NCBI RefSeq assembly: GCF_002086515.1
Contig: NZ_MVHH01000001.1
Coordinates: 1-64,000, forward strand
Direction of reading: 5' to 3'
From: Mycolicibacter arupensis
GTDB lineage: Bacteria > Actinomycetota > Actinomycetes > Mycobacteriales > Mycobacteriaceae
Length of the DNA: 64,000 nt
Of this stretch, positions 1 through 8,710 are shown one piece after another. A program made the position numbers and the translations under genes. Positions within the stretch are counted from its first letter, which is position 1, and the number at the start of each line of letters is the position of its first letter. A model generated the notes under the pieces. That model worked only from the letters and a program-made list of their open reading frames with translations. It ran no database searches and was not told the DNA's origin.

Positions 1-48
1 CTTCATGTCACCACGCCACGCCGTACCTAACGTCCGTGGTCACAACAG

Positions 49-699
49 CTAGCCCCTTCGTCCGCCCCACAACGCATTGCGCCACAGCGACTCGAGCACC
101 GGCACACCGCGGCCGACGTCGCCGTCGGGCCCCACGAAGGCACTGTCGCCGGACAGCATGTAGGCGGTGGTGGCGCCGAGGGTCCGCACCAACGCCGGGA
201 GGTCGTCGTTGATCGGGTGCGCGGTGCCTGCGGCGATCTCCTCTTTGATCACCGCGACAATCTGCTCGATCACCGCGTCGATCTGGGCGTCGAGCAGCTC
301 GCGGATCTCGGCATCGCTGTTGCGCGCCAGGTTGCAGGCCGACATCACCGGGTCGTTGTGCGCGTAGACCGCGGCCGCGCTGCCCACCATGCGCTGCGCA
401 AACTCCGCCGGCGACTCGGCGGCACCCCGCGGGGCGAAGTAATGCGTCAGCTCCTCGAGCTCGTGGGTCGCCTCCGCCAGGATGTGCGCCAGCACGGCGT
501 ATTTGGAGTCGAAGTAGAAGTAGAAGCCCGAGCGTGCCACCCCTGCCCGGTCGCTGATGGTGCTGACCGACAGTTCGGCGAAGGGTTTTTCCTCCAGCAG
601 CTCCCGCACCGCCTGCACGATCGCCTGGCGTTGCTTGTCGCCGCGCCGCATGGGCAGATCGTCGGGAGACCGCCCGGCTGCACCGTCTTCGGTATTCAC
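49..699 (-). CDS. TetR-family repressor of the adjacent CYP136 genes
   Basis: TetR-type transcriptional regulator of about 216 residues. The N-terminal helix-turn-helix reads SVSTISDRAGVARSGFYFYF, close to the EthR class, and the rest is the helical ligand-binding domain. It is divergent from two CYP136-type P450 genes, the arrangement recalled for Rv3058c/Rv3059. A palindrome in the shared intergenic region, repeated before the second P450, is the likely operator. GTG at 699 is preferred because AAGG lies about 9 nt upstream and the length then fits the recalled orthologue; GTGs at 717 and 714 are alternatives. Ligand unknown. Confidence 0.85.
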   Translation of the reverse strand: MNTEDGAAGRSPDDLPMRRGDKQRQAIVQAVRELLEEKPFAELSVSTISDRAGVARSGFYFYFDSKYAVLAHILAEATHELEELTHYFAPRGAAESPAEFAQRMVGSAAAVYAHNDPVMSACNLARNSDAEIRELLDAQIDAVIEQIVAVIKEEIAAGTAHPINDDLPALVRTLGATTAYMLSGDSAFVGPDGDVGRGVPVLESLWRNALWGGRRG

Positions 700-729
700 C
701 TTTGCACCTTGCACCACGCCGAGCCGGAT

Positions 730-756
730 TCAAACTTGACAGGCGTCAAACTTGAC
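730..756. promoter_or_regulatory. Candidate TetR operator and promoter element before the first CYP136
   Basis: The palindrome TTGACAGGCGTCAA (736-749) sits inside a direct repeat of TCAAACTTGAC (730-740 and 746-756). The same palindrome with one base changed lies before the second P450 gene at 2431-2444. In both places CAAGTGACGG begins 36 bp after the start of the palindrome. A -35-like TTGACA is embedded in it, so a bound repressor would block transcription. Assignment to the neighbouring TetR is inference. Confidence 0.6.
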
Positions 757-816
757 CCAAGTATTAGTGGCCAAGTGACGGTTACCACAACCTGTCCGGG
801 CCGCTAAGGAGCGTTC

Positions 817-2292
817 GTGACCACCATCAGTACCCCGCGTTACCTGCTGGACCAGGCCAAACGTCGGTTCACTCCCACCATGAACACCATCCCGGGCATG
901 GGTTTGATCGAAAAGCGGCTGATGAACGTCGACTGGCCGCAGCACACTCTTGCCGAACCGCCCGCGGGCAGCGACCTCAAGCCCATCATGGGCGACTCCG
1001 GCCTGCCGCTGCTGGGCCACATCGTCGAGATGTTCCGCCTGGGCCCCGATTTCCCGCTGCACCTGTACAACACCCGGGGACCGATCACCTTCGCCGACTC
1101 CCCGATCCTGCCGTCGATCGTCGCGCTGGGCCCCGAGGCCACCCAGACGATCTTCGTCAACAAGAACAAGGACTTCTCGCAGAAGGGCTGGCTCCCGGTG
1201 ATCGGGCCGTTCTTCAACCGCGGCCTGATGATGCTGGAATTCGATGAGCACATGGCGCACCGGCGCATCATGCAGTCCGCCTTCACCCGCCCCCGGCTGG
1301 CCAGCTACGTCGAGGACATCGACCGGGTGGCCACGGCGATCGTGGCCGACTGGCCCACCGACGACGGCCGCTTCCTGGTGTACCCGGCGATGAAGGAGCT
1401 GACCCTCGACGTCGCCTCGGTGGTGTTCATGGGCCACGAGCCGGGCAGCGACCACCAGCTGGTCACCAAGGTCAATCGCGCGTTCGAGCAGACCACCCGC
1501 GCCGGCGGCGCCATCATTCGCACCGGTGTGCCCCCGTTCAAGTGGTGGCAGGGTCTGCAGGGCCGCAAGCTGCTCGAGGACTACTTCACCGAGCGGGTCA
1601 AGGAGCGCCGCAAGGTGGAGGGCACCGACATGCTCACCGTGCTCTGTCACACCGCCGACGAGGACGGCAACTCCTTCTCCGACGCCGACATTGTCAACCA
1701 CATGATCTTCCTGATGATGGCCGCTCACGACACCACCACGTCGACGGTGACCACGATGATCTATCACCTGGCCGCGCACCAGGATTGGCAGGAACGCGCG
1801 CGCGACGAGTCGCAACGACTCGGCGACAGCCCCTTGGACATCGAGTCCCTGGAGAAGCTGGAGACCCTCGACCTGATCATGGACGAGTCCCTGCGGCTGG
1901 TGACCCCGCTGCCGTTCAACATGCGGCAGGCGGTGCGCGACACCGACCTGCTGGGCCATTTCGTGCCCGCCGGCACCAACATCGTCACGTGGCCGGGAAT
2001 GAACCACTGGCTGCCTGAGCTGTACACCAATCCTCGCCAGTTCGACCCGGAGCGGTTCCTCGAGCCGCGCTCAGAGCACAAGAAGCACCGCTACGCCTGG
2101 GCCCCGTTCGGTGGCGGCGCGCACAAGTGCATCGGGATGGTGTTCGGCCGCCTCGAGATCAAGACGGTGCTGCACCGGTTGCTGCGCCAGTACCGGATCG
2201 AGTTGGCACACCCCGGCTACCAGCCGCGCTGGGACTACGGCGGCATGCCCATCCCGATGGACGGTATGCCGATCACCCTGCGCCGGCTCTGA
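817..2292 (+). CDS. Cytochrome P450, CYP136 family (first copy)
   Basis: A 491-residue P450 monooxygenase, substrate unknown. It shows the I-helix AAHDTTTST motif, the ExxR region DESLRL, and the heme loop FGGGAHKCIGM with the cysteine ligand at about residue 438. The sequence matches recalled M. tuberculosis CYP136 (Rv3059) from end to end, starting with LLDQAKRRFTP. The GTG start has AAGGAG about 5 nt upstream. It is followed by a second gene of the same family, so the locus is duplicated compared with the single gene recalled for M. tuberculosis. Probably controlled by the divergent TetR. Electrons would come from a ferredoxin and reductase encoded elsewhere; FprA at 40.4 kb is a candidate reductase. 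Confidence 0.9.
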   Translation: MTTISTPRYLLDQAKRRFTPTMNTIPGMGLIEKRLMNVDWPQHTLAEPPAGSDLKPIMGDSGLPLLGHIVEMFRLGPDFPLHLYNTRGPITFADSPILPSIVALGPEATQTIFVNKNKDFSQKGWLPVIGPFFNRGLMMLEFDEHMAHRRIMQSAFTRPRLASYVEDIDRVATAIVADWPTDDGRFLVYPAMKELTLDVASVVFMGHEPGSDHQLVTKVNRAFEQTTRAGGAIIRTGVPPFKWWQGLQGRKLLEDYFTERVKERRKVEGTDMLTVLCHTADEDGNSFSDADIVNHMIFLMMAAHDTTTSTVTTMIYHLAAHQDWQERARDESQRLGDSPLDIESLEKLETLDLIMDESLRLVTPLPFNMRQAVRDTDLLGHFVPAGTNIVTWPGMNHWLPELYTNPRQFDPERFLEPRSEHKKHRYAWAPFGGGAHKCIGMVFGRLEIKTVLHRLLRQYRIELAHPGYQPRWDYGGMPIPMDGMPITLRRL

Positions 2293-2330
2293 TGTTCGCT
2301 CGCTGAGCCCTCCGCAAGGGGCAAGTACCC

Positions 2331-2388
2331 CGAGCAGACGCGGAATCGCACCGACTGCCGCTTCGGCGTGCGATTCCGCGTCTGCTCG
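2331..2388. repeat. Large intergenic palindrome, copy 1
   Basis: A perfect 21-bp inverted repeat (2331-2351 with 2368-2388, arm CGAGCAGACGCGGAATCGCAC) has a 16-nt loop. A near-identical arm occurs in a second palindrome at 45806-45861. It lies just after the first CYP136 gene and has no T-run. It could act as a terminator or transcript stabiliser, or belong to a dispersed REP-like family. Confidence 0.75.
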
Positions 2389-2430
2389 CGCGGTGGTGGA
2401 GCCGTGCGCCACGCCCGCCCGGACCCATCC

Positions 2431-2444
2431 TTGACAGTCGTCAA
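2431..2444. promoter_or_regulatory. Candidate TetR operator before the second CYP136
   Basis: TTGACAGTCGTCAA is a perfect palindrome around its centre and differs in one base from the element at 736-749. CAAGTGACGG follows at the same 36-bp offset, so the promoter region seems to have been duplicated with the gene. Confidence 0.6.
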
Positions 2445-2512
2445 GTTTGATCCCAGGATGGACGATCAAGTGACGGGCGCCACAGCCCGTCGGGCGCCGC
2501 GAAGGAGCGTCT

Positions 2513-3991
2513 GTGACGACGATCAACACGCCGCAGTACCTGATCGACCAGGCCAAGCGCCGGCTCACCCCGTCGTTCAACAACTTCCCGGGTTTGGGGG
2601 CGCTGGAGAAGCGCTTGTTGAACCGGGAGTTCCCGCAGAAAAGGCTCGCCGAGCCTCCCCCGGGCAGTGGTCTCAAACCGGTCCTGGGGGACTCCGGGTT
2701 GCCCATCTTGGGTCACATGGTCGAGATGATGCGCGGCGGGCCCGACTTCCTGTTGCACCTGTATCAGACGCAAGGCCCCTTGGTGTTCGGCGATTCGCCC
2801 GTCTTGCCCGCCGTCGCAGCGCTGGGGCCCGATGCGACGCAGATCATCTACTCCAACCGCAATAAGGACTACTCCCAACAGGGGTGGGTCCCGGTGATCG
2901 GGCCGTTCTTCAATCGCGGGCTGATGCTGCTGGACTTCGAGGAACACATGTTCCACCGCAGGATCATGCAGGAAGCGTTCGTGCGGCCCCGCCTGGTCGG
3001 CTACGTCGAGCAGATCGACTTGGTCGCGTCCCAGGTGATCGCCAACGACTGGGTCACCGACGACCCCCGATTCCTGCTGTACCCCGCGATGAAGGAGCTC
3101 ACCCTCGACATCGCCGCGCTGGTTTTCATGGGGCACGAACCCGGCACCGACCACGAGCTGGTCACCAAGGTCAATAAGGCGTTCACGACGACGACGCGGG
3201 CCGGCAACGCGCTGATCCGCACGAGCGTGCCGCCCTTCACCTGGTGGCGCGGACTCAAGGCGCGTGAACTCCTGGAGAACTACTTCACCGCCCGAGTCAG
3301 GGAGCACCGCGCCAGTGAGGGCAACGACCTGCTCACCGCGCTGTGCCACGCCGAGGACGAGGACGGCAACGGCTTCTCCGACGCCGACATCGTCAACCAC
3401 ATGATCTTCCTGATGATGGCCGCCCACGACACGTCCACGTCCACGGCCACCTCCATGGTCTACAACCTCGCGGGCAACCCGGATTGGCAGCAACGCTGTC
3501 GTGACGAGTCGGAACGCCTCGGCGATGGGCCACTCGACATCGAAGCTCTGGAGAAGCTGGAATCACTCGATCTGGTGATGGACGAGTCGATCCGCCTCGT
3601 GACACCGGTGCAGTGGGCGATGCGCCAGACCGTCCGCGACACCGAGCTGCTGGGCCACTACATCCCTGCGGGCACCAATGTGATCGCCTACCCCGGGTTG
3701 AACCACCGTCTACCCGAATTGTGGACGGACCCCATGAAATTCGACCCGGAGCGGTTCACCGAACCACGCAACGAGCACAAGCGGCACCGCTACGCGTTCA
3801 ATCCGTTCGGCGGGGGCGCCCACAAGTGCATCGGGATGACGTTCGGCCGTCTGGAAGTGAAGGCGATCTTGCACCGGCTGCTGCAGCGGTACCGGTTGGA
3901 ACTGCCGCGTCCCGGCTACCAGACACGCTGGGATTACGGCGGCATGCCCGTTCCGGCAGACGGGATGCCGATCGTCTTGCGCCGGCTCTAG
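2513..3991 (+). CDS. Cytochrome P450, CYP136 family (second copy)
   Basis: A 492-residue paralogue of the preceding gene, aligning along its whole length. It carries AAHDTSTST in the I-helix, DESIRL for ExxR, and the heme loop FGGGAHKCIGM with the cysteine at about residue 439. It looks closer than the first copy to recalled M. tuberculosis CYP136 (for example NKDYSQQGWVPVIGPFF and PVQWAMRQTVRDTELLG), so it is the likelier orthologue. The GTG start follows GAAGGAG. It has its own promoter region with the shared palindrome and converges with the LeuA-domain gene 20 bp away. Substrate unknown. Confidence 0.9.
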   Translation: MTTINTPQYLIDQAKRRLTPSFNNFPGLGALEKRLLNREFPQKRLAEPPPGSGLKPVLGDSGLPILGHMVEMMRGGPDFLLHLYQTQGPLVFGDSPVLPAVAALGPDATQIIYSNRNKDYSQQGWVPVIGPFFNRGLMLLDFEEHMFHRRIMQEAFVRPRLVGYVEQIDLVASQVIANDWVTDDPRFLLYPAMKELTLDIAALVFMGHEPGTDHELVTKVNKAFTTTTRAGNALIRTSVPPFTWWRGLKARELLENYFTARVREHRASEGNDLLTALCHAEDEDGNGFSDADIVNHMIFLMMAAHDTSTSTATSMVYNLAGNPDWQQRCRDESERLGDGPLDIEALEKLESLDLVMDESIRLVTPVQWAMRQTVRDTELLGHYIPAGTNVIAYPGLNHRLPELWTDPMKFDPERFTEPRNEHKRHRYAFNPFGGGAHKCIGMTFGRLEVKAILHRLLQRYRLELPRPGYQTRWDYGGMPVPADGMPIVLRRL

Positions 3992-4011
3992 TTTCGGCCG
4001 CAGCCGCTCGC

Positions 4012-4500
4012 TCATCCAGCAGGAGGCGCTGAACCCGCCGTCAGAAGCCGGTTGACGCAGGTGACGACCGCGTCCACGGCGGAGCTTGCGGCATCGGGGG
4101 CAAATCCCACCGCCCAGGCTGTCTCACGGCCATTGGAGCCGTGAATGAACGTCGCCGTCTCGGTGCCGCAGTCGAGCTGGTGGAATCCGAGAATTTCCAG
4201 CGTGATTCCTTGCGCGTACAGCATCTCGGTGAGCGCCGCCAACGGGCCGTGCGCCGCCGCAGTGCAGGTGCCGGCCCGGTCACCGATGGCGATCGTGGCC
4301 TGGTAGGTCCGCCCTTGCAGCCCCAGCCGCGCCGCGGGCTGGTCGGCGTCCAGGCAGCGCCACCGGCCCAGCCTCAGCGGCCCGGCGCAGCGCCCGTAGG
4401 TGGCCACGAATCCTTCTCGTGTGAGACGGGCAGCCGGGCCGCGCAGTTCGCGCGGGAGACGATTCTCGAATTGTTCTGCGAACGATGTCTTTGTTGTCAT
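4012..4500 (-). CDS. Stand-alone LeuA regulatory-domain protein
   Basis: About 162 residues resembling only the C-terminal allosteric (leucine-sensing) domain of 2-isopropylmalate synthase; no TIM-barrel catalytic part is present. Matching features are YQATIAIGDRAGTCTAAAHGP, ALTEMLYAQGITLEILGFHQ and a final AVDAVVTCVNRLL helix. The ATG at 4500 (MTTKTSF) is preferred over an in-frame start at 4521, which adds seven unconserved residues. The gene lies 188 bp downstream of the PoxB-type gene on the same strand, behind a structured leader that includes a short upstream reading frame. It could sense a small acid or amino acid or bind a partner enzyme; its function is unknown. Confidence 0.7.
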   Translation of the reverse strand: MTTKTSFAEQFENRLPRELRGPAARLTREGFVATYGRCAGPLRLGRWRCLDADQPAARLGLQGRTYQATIAIGDRAGTCTAAAHGPLAALTEMLYAQGITLEILGFHQLDCGTETATFIHGSNGRETAWAVGFAPDAASSAVDAVVTCVNRLLTAGSAPPAG

Positions 4501-4547
4501 GGTGCGGTCTTTTCTGCTCAAGTCGAGCGACCGACGGGTAATAGCTT

Positions 4548-4619
4548 CCGACCCACAGCGGGGGTCGGTCTGGATCAGATCCCGCTGTGGGTGCTGGCTA
4601 CTACATCGAGATAACGCAT
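4548..4619 (-). promoter_or_regulatory. Attenuator-like leader with a 14-codon upstream ORF
   Basis: Read on the minus strand, an ATG at 4619 opens a 14-codon frame (MRYLDVVASTHSGI, TGA at 4577-4575). Codons 10-13 form exactly one arm of a 12-bp stem (4581-4592 with 4551-4562, arm ACCCACAGCGGG). A second 7-bp stem (4562-4568 with 4548-4554, CCGACCC/GGGTCGG) uses part of the same sequence, so the two cannot form together. This is the geometry of a translating-ribosome attenuator. The peptide has Leu, two Val and Ile, but no run of a single residue. The structure could also simply be the end of the poxB transcript. Confidence 0.4.
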
Positions 4620-4688
4620 GATGTCTTCGAGGCTAGTGGCGTGCCAGTAGGGTCGCAAGGCATTTATCAACCGGCGGCGGTATCGAGA

Positions 4689-6425
4689 TCAATTCAAGAT
4701 GCGGCGCGCAACATTGGTCGACACCAGGTCGAGCAGTTCATCGCCGCGACCGGCCAGGATGGTGCGGATCGCATAGAGCGAGAATCCTTTGGCCTGTTCG
4801 GCGGTGATCGCCGGTGGGATCGACAGTTCCTGGCGGGCGGTGACCACATCGACGAGGGCCGGGCCGTCGTAGGCGAACGCCTCGGCCAGTGCCCCTTCCA
4901 GATCGCCCGGCTGTTCCACGCGACGTCCGAACATGCCCAGTGCCCGTGCCACGGCGCCGAAGTCGGGATTGTCCAGCTCGGTTCCGAAGTTGACGATTCC
5001 GGCCGCCTTCATCTCCAATTCGACGAAGTTCAGCGATGAATTGTTGAACACGATGACCTTCACCGGCAGGCGGTTCTGCGTCAGGGTGAGCAACTCCCCG
5101 AACAGCATCGCCAGCCCACCGTCACCGGCCAGCGCGATCACCTGCCTCCCCCGGTCGGCGGACTGTGCGCCAATGGCATGCGGCAGCGCGCAGGCCATGG
5201 TGCCGTGGTTGAACGAGCCGATCAGCCGCCGATGGCCGTTCATGGTCACATAGCGCGCCGCCCACACCACCGGAGAACCGACATCGACGGTGAACACCGC
5301 ATCGCGTGCGGCCAATCGATCAGCTACCGCGGCAACGTATTCCGGACGGATAGGCGTGCGATCGCGATCATTGGACGCCAGCGCGTCCAGTCGCTTGCGG
5401 CTCTTTCGGTAGTGCTTGAGCGACCTTTCCAGGTGGGTGCGGTCGCTTTTGGTTGCCAGCATCGGCTGCAGCTCAGCCACGGTGTCGGCCACCGTGCCAA
5501 GCAGCCCGAGATCAATCGGGGTGCGTCGGCCCAGGTTTCGCCCCCGGATGTCGACTTGGATGATCAGCGCACGGTCGGGATAGAACTGCTGATAGGGGAA
5601 GTCGGTACCGAGCATCAGCAGCACATCGGCTTCCCTGATCGCCTTGTAGCCGGAGGCGAAGCCGAGCAGTCCGGTCATGCCGACGTCAAAAGGGTTGTCG
5701 TACTCGATGTATTCCTTGCCGCGCAGCGCGTGCACGATGGGCGCCGCCAAGGTGCGCGCCAGTTCGACCACCTGGTCATGGGCACCGGAGACTCCCGCGC
5801 CGGCCAGGATCGTGACGTTGGCGGCAGCGTTGAGCATGGCCGCGGCCGCCCGCAGTGCCGACTCGTCGGGATGGCACACCGCCCCGGTGCGCAGCACCGG
5901 ACGGGCCCCCCAGGCCGTCTCGTCCAGTCGGTGGCTGAAGATCTCTCCGGGCACCACGATCACAGCGACGCCGTTCTCCTCGACCGCGGCACGCATCGCC
6001 AACTCCAGGATGCGCGGCGCCTGCTCGGGCGTGCTGACCAATTCGCAGTAGACGCTGCATTCCCGAAACAGGTTCTGCGGGTGGGTTTCCTGGAAGTAGT
6101 CGGATCCGACCTCCGCCAGCGGAATGTGGGCGGCGATCGCCAACACGGGAACCCTGCTGCGCTGCGCGTCGAACAGGCCGTTGATCAGGTGCAGATTGCC
6201 GGGCCCGCAGCTGCCCGCACACACCGCCAGGCCACCCAGCAGCGCTGCCTCAGCGGCAGCCGCGAAAGCGGCGGTCTCCTCGTGCCGGACCTGCTCCCAC
6301 GTGAAGTCATCGGCCCGGCGAATGGCATCGGTGAATCCGTTGAGGCTGTCCCCAGGTAGTCCGAAGACCCGGCGTACCCCGCTGCGTTGGAGGGTGGCAA
6401 TGACGTGGTCGGCGACGGTGGCCAT
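4689..6425 (-). CDS. poxB: Pyruvate dehydrogenase (quinone), PoxB-type ThDP enzyme
   Basis: A 578-residue thiamine-diphosphate enzyme of the pyruvate oxidase family, expected to decarboxylate pyruvate to acetate and CO2 and pass electrons through FAD to membrane quinone. The N-terminal PYR domain has GLPGDSLNG and RHEETAAF (catalytic Glu at about residue 50, as in E. coli PoxB). A central FAD-binding domain follows, and the C-terminal PP domain has GDGGLAML with a downstream NNSSLNF that closes the ThDP-binding motif. The ATG at 6425 has GAGGAGG upstream. Acetolactate synthase or another family member is possible, but the N-terminal match favours PoxB. The stand-alone LeuA-domain gene lies downstream. 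Confidence 0.82.
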   Translation of the reverse strand: MATVADHVIATLQRSGVRRVFGLPGDSLNGFTDAIRRADDFTWEQVRHEETAAFAAAAEAALLGGLAVCAGSCGPGNLHLINGLFDAQRSRVPVLAIAAHIPLAEVGSDYFQETHPQNLFRECSVYCELVSTPEQAPRILELAMRAAVEENGVAVIVVPGEIFSHRLDETAWGARPVLRTGAVCHPDESALRAAAAMLNAAANVTILAGAGVSGAHDQVVELARTLAAPIVHALRGKEYIEYDNPFDVGMTGLLGFASGYKAIREADVLLMLGTDFPYQQFYPDRALIIQVDIRGRNLGRRTPIDLGLLGTVADTVAELQPMLATKSDRTHLERSLKHYRKSRKRLDALASNDRDRTPIRPEYVAAVADRLAARDAVFTVDVGSPVVWAARYVTMNGHRRLIGSFNHGTMACALPHAIGAQSADRGRQVIALAGDGGLAMLFGELLTLTQNRLPVKVIVFNNSSLNFVELEMKAAGIVNFGTELDNPDFGAVARALGMFGRRVEQPGDLEGALAEAFAYDGPALVDVVTARQELSIPPAITAEQAKGFSLYAIRTILAGRGDELLDLVSTNVARRILN

Positions 6426-6522
6426 ATCGCGTCCTCCTCACCGCGAGCCGAGTGTGCGCAGATTGCCGGTTCATCCGGGGTGTGTCGCTGCGCAAACACG
6501 CACCCTCGCGTCAGGGGGAACG

Positions 6523-8688
6523 CTACTTGATCAGCGGGTCGCGGGGCATCCCCAGAATCCGCTCGGCGATCTGGTTACGCGTCACCTCCGAGGTGCCGCC
6601 GGCGATCGCGATACCGCGCGCCCCCATCACCATCCGCCCGGCCATCGCGCCCGGTCCGTCATCCAGGGCGACGTCGGCACCCAGCAGGTCCGCCCCGATG
6701 GCCGCTCCGTCACCCATGTGCTCGGCGAGCTTGAGCTTGGTGACGTTGCCCTCCGGGCCCGGACCCGCTCCGGCGATGCTGCGCGCCACGCGGCGCAGAT
6801 TCAGCAGCCGCAACGCGTGCTCGTCTGCGACGAATCGCCCGACCCGCACCGCGGCATCAGCCACCGAATTCCGATGCTGCTGCGCCAAGGCGATCAGCTT
6901 CTGGTCCACTCCGGCGGTGTAGGAACCGCCACCGCCAATGCTGACCCGTTCGTTGCCCAGGGTGGCGCGGGCCACCTTCCAGCCCTCGTTGACCTCGCCG
7001 ACGACGTCCTCGTCGGGCACAAAGACATCGTTGAAGAACACCTCATTGAACTCGGATCCACCGGTGATCTGACGCAGCGGCCGCACCTGCACGCCGGGCG
7101 CCTGCATGTCGATGATCACCATGGTGATCCCGGCATGCTTGGGGACGTCGAAGTCGGTCCGGACCGTTGCCAGGCCGCGCCGGCACAGGTGCGCACCGGA
7201 GGTCCACACCTTCTGGCCGTTGATCTTCCAGCCGCCCTCCACCCGAGTCGCCTTGGTCTTGACCGCGGCGGCGTCCGAGCCGGCGTCGGGCTCGGAGAAC
7301 AGCTGGCACCAGATCTCCTCCTGACGCAGCGCCTTTTCCACGAAGCGCTGGATCTGCCAATCGGTGCCCTGCTGGATCAGGGTCAGGATCACCCAGCCGG
7401 TGATCGAGTAGTCGGGCCGCTGAACTCCCGCGGCGGTGAACTCCTGCTCGATCACCAATTGCTCCACCGCGTCGGCGGCCCGGCCCCACGGCTTGGGCCA
7501 GTGCGGCATCACGTAGCCGGTGCTGATGAGCCGGTCCAATTGGTCCTCGCCGCTCAACGCGGCGATCTCGCGCGCGTCGGCTTGGATCCGGGTGCGCAAC
7601 TCCTCGGCCTCGGGCGGCAGGTCCAAACTGTTGGCCCGGGTGATTCCGGCCGCGGCACTCTCGAAGACCGCCAGCGCCGGCGCGTCACCGCCGAACAACG
7701 CCTTGACGGTCAGGGCACGGCGCAGCTGCAGGTGGGCATCGTGTTCCCACGTGTAGCCGATGCCCCCGTGCACCTGGATGTTGAGTTCGGCATTGCGCAC
7801 GTAGGCCGGGAAAGCCAGCGTGGCGGCAACCGCTGCGGCCAGCCGGAAGGCGTACTCGTCCTCGCCGTCGGCACGCGCGGCGTCCCACACCGCAGCGGTT
7901 GCCGACTCGGCCCCGACCAGCATGTTGGCGCAGTGGTGCTTAATGGCCTGGAACGTCGCGATCGTCCGGCCAAACTGTTCGCGCACCTTGGCGTAATCGA
8001 CGGCCGAATCGGTGCAGTCGGCGGCACCGCCGACAGCTTCGGCGGCCAGCAGCAGCCGGGCTCGTGCCAGTGCCGACTCGCGTGCCCCTGCCAGCACGTC
8101 GTCGGCGCTGACGCCGACACCGGTCAAGGTCACCCGTCCGGACCGGCGGGTGGGGTCCAGGTTGCCCGGGACGTCAATACTGATCCCGGCCCGGTCTCGC
8201 TCGAGTACCAACACGTCCTCGCCCGCGGCCACCAGCAGCACGTCGGCCAGGCCCGCGCCCAGCACCACCCCCGCGTCACCGGAGGCCACGCCACCGTCGA
8301 GGACCACATCGCTGCCCAGCCCGATCCCTGCGGTGACGGAACCGTCGATCAGTCCCGGGAGCAGACGGCTCTGCTGCTCAGACGTGCCGGCCGCGGCGAT
8401 CACCGCCGAGGCGATGGCGGTCGGCACGAAGGGGCCGGGAGCCACCGCCCGCCCCAGTTCCTCGACGACGACCACCAACTCCGGCAACCCGAAGCCCGAG
8501 CCACCGAACTCCTCGCCGATATGCAGACCCAGCCAGCCCAGTGCGGCCAGTTCACTCCAGAACGGTGGCCGCGCCTCGTCGGCGGCATCCAGCAGCGCAC
8601 GCGCTGCGGCGCGGGCCTTCTGCGCGGTCAAGAATCCGCGGGCCACCTCGGCCAGTTCGCGATGGTCGTCGGTTACTGCGATGCCCAT
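6523..8688 (-). CDS. fadE22: Fused double acyl-CoA dehydrogenase, FadE22-like
   Basis: A 721-residue protein made of two consecutive acyl-CoA dehydrogenase units (about residues 1-330 and 350-721), the size and order recalled for FadE22 (Rv3061c). The second unit holds LFSEPDAGSDAAAVKTKA and ends in AGGTSEVTRNQIAERILG, so the usual catalytic EGT is AGGT here, as in several actinobacterial FadE proteins. The ATG at 8688 has GGAGATC upstream; a start at 8790 would overlap the neighbouring gene and adds an unconserved stretch. The gene lies 22 bp after the SDR gene on the same strand, so the two probably form an operon for acyl-CoA oxidation. FAD-dependent; substrate unknown. Confidence 0.88.
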   Translation of the reverse strand: MGIAVTDDHRELAEVARGFLTAQKARAAARALLDAADEARPPFWSELAALGWLGLHIGEEFGGSGFGLPELVVVVEELGRAVAPGPFVPTAIASAVIAAAGTSEQQSRLLPGLIDGSVTAGIGLGSDVVLDGGVASGDAGVVLGAGLADVLLVAAGEDVLVLERDRAGISIDVPGNLDPTRRSGRVTLTGVGVSADDVLAGARESALARARLLLAAEAVGGAADCTDSAVDYAKVREQFGRTIATFQAIKHHCANMLVGAESATAAVWDAARADGEDEYAFRLAAAVAATLAFPAYVRNAELNIQVHGGIGYTWEHDAHLQLRRALTVKALFGGDAPALAVFESAAAGITRANSLDLPPEAEELRTRIQADAREIAALSGEDQLDRLISTGYVMPHWPKPWGRAADAVEQLVIEQEFTAAGVQRPDYSITGWVILTLIQQGTDWQIQRFVEKALRQEEIWCQLFSEPDAGSDAAAVKTKATRVEGGWKINGQKVWTSGAHLCRRGLATVRTDFDVPKHAGITMVIIDMQAPGVQVRPLRQITGGSEFNEVFFNDVFVPDEDVVGEVNEGWKVARATLGNERVSIGGGGSYTAGVDQKLIALAQQHRNSVADAAVRVGRFVADEHALRLLNLRRVARSIAGAGPGPEGNVTKLKLAEHMGDGAAIGADLLGADVALDDGPGAMAGRMVMGARGIAIAGGTSEVTRNQIAERILGMPRDPLIK

Positions 8689-8710
8689 GGGGGGATCTCC
8701 TGACTTTCGT

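Noticed and set aside
730-2007. 425-codon open frame on the minus strand
   Set aside because: It is antisense to the first CYP136 gene, rich in Arg, His and Gly, and matches no family.
6124-8703. 859-codon open frame on the plus strand
   Set aside because: It is antisense to the FadE22-like gene and has no recognisable domain; long antisense frames are expected in GC-rich coding DNA.
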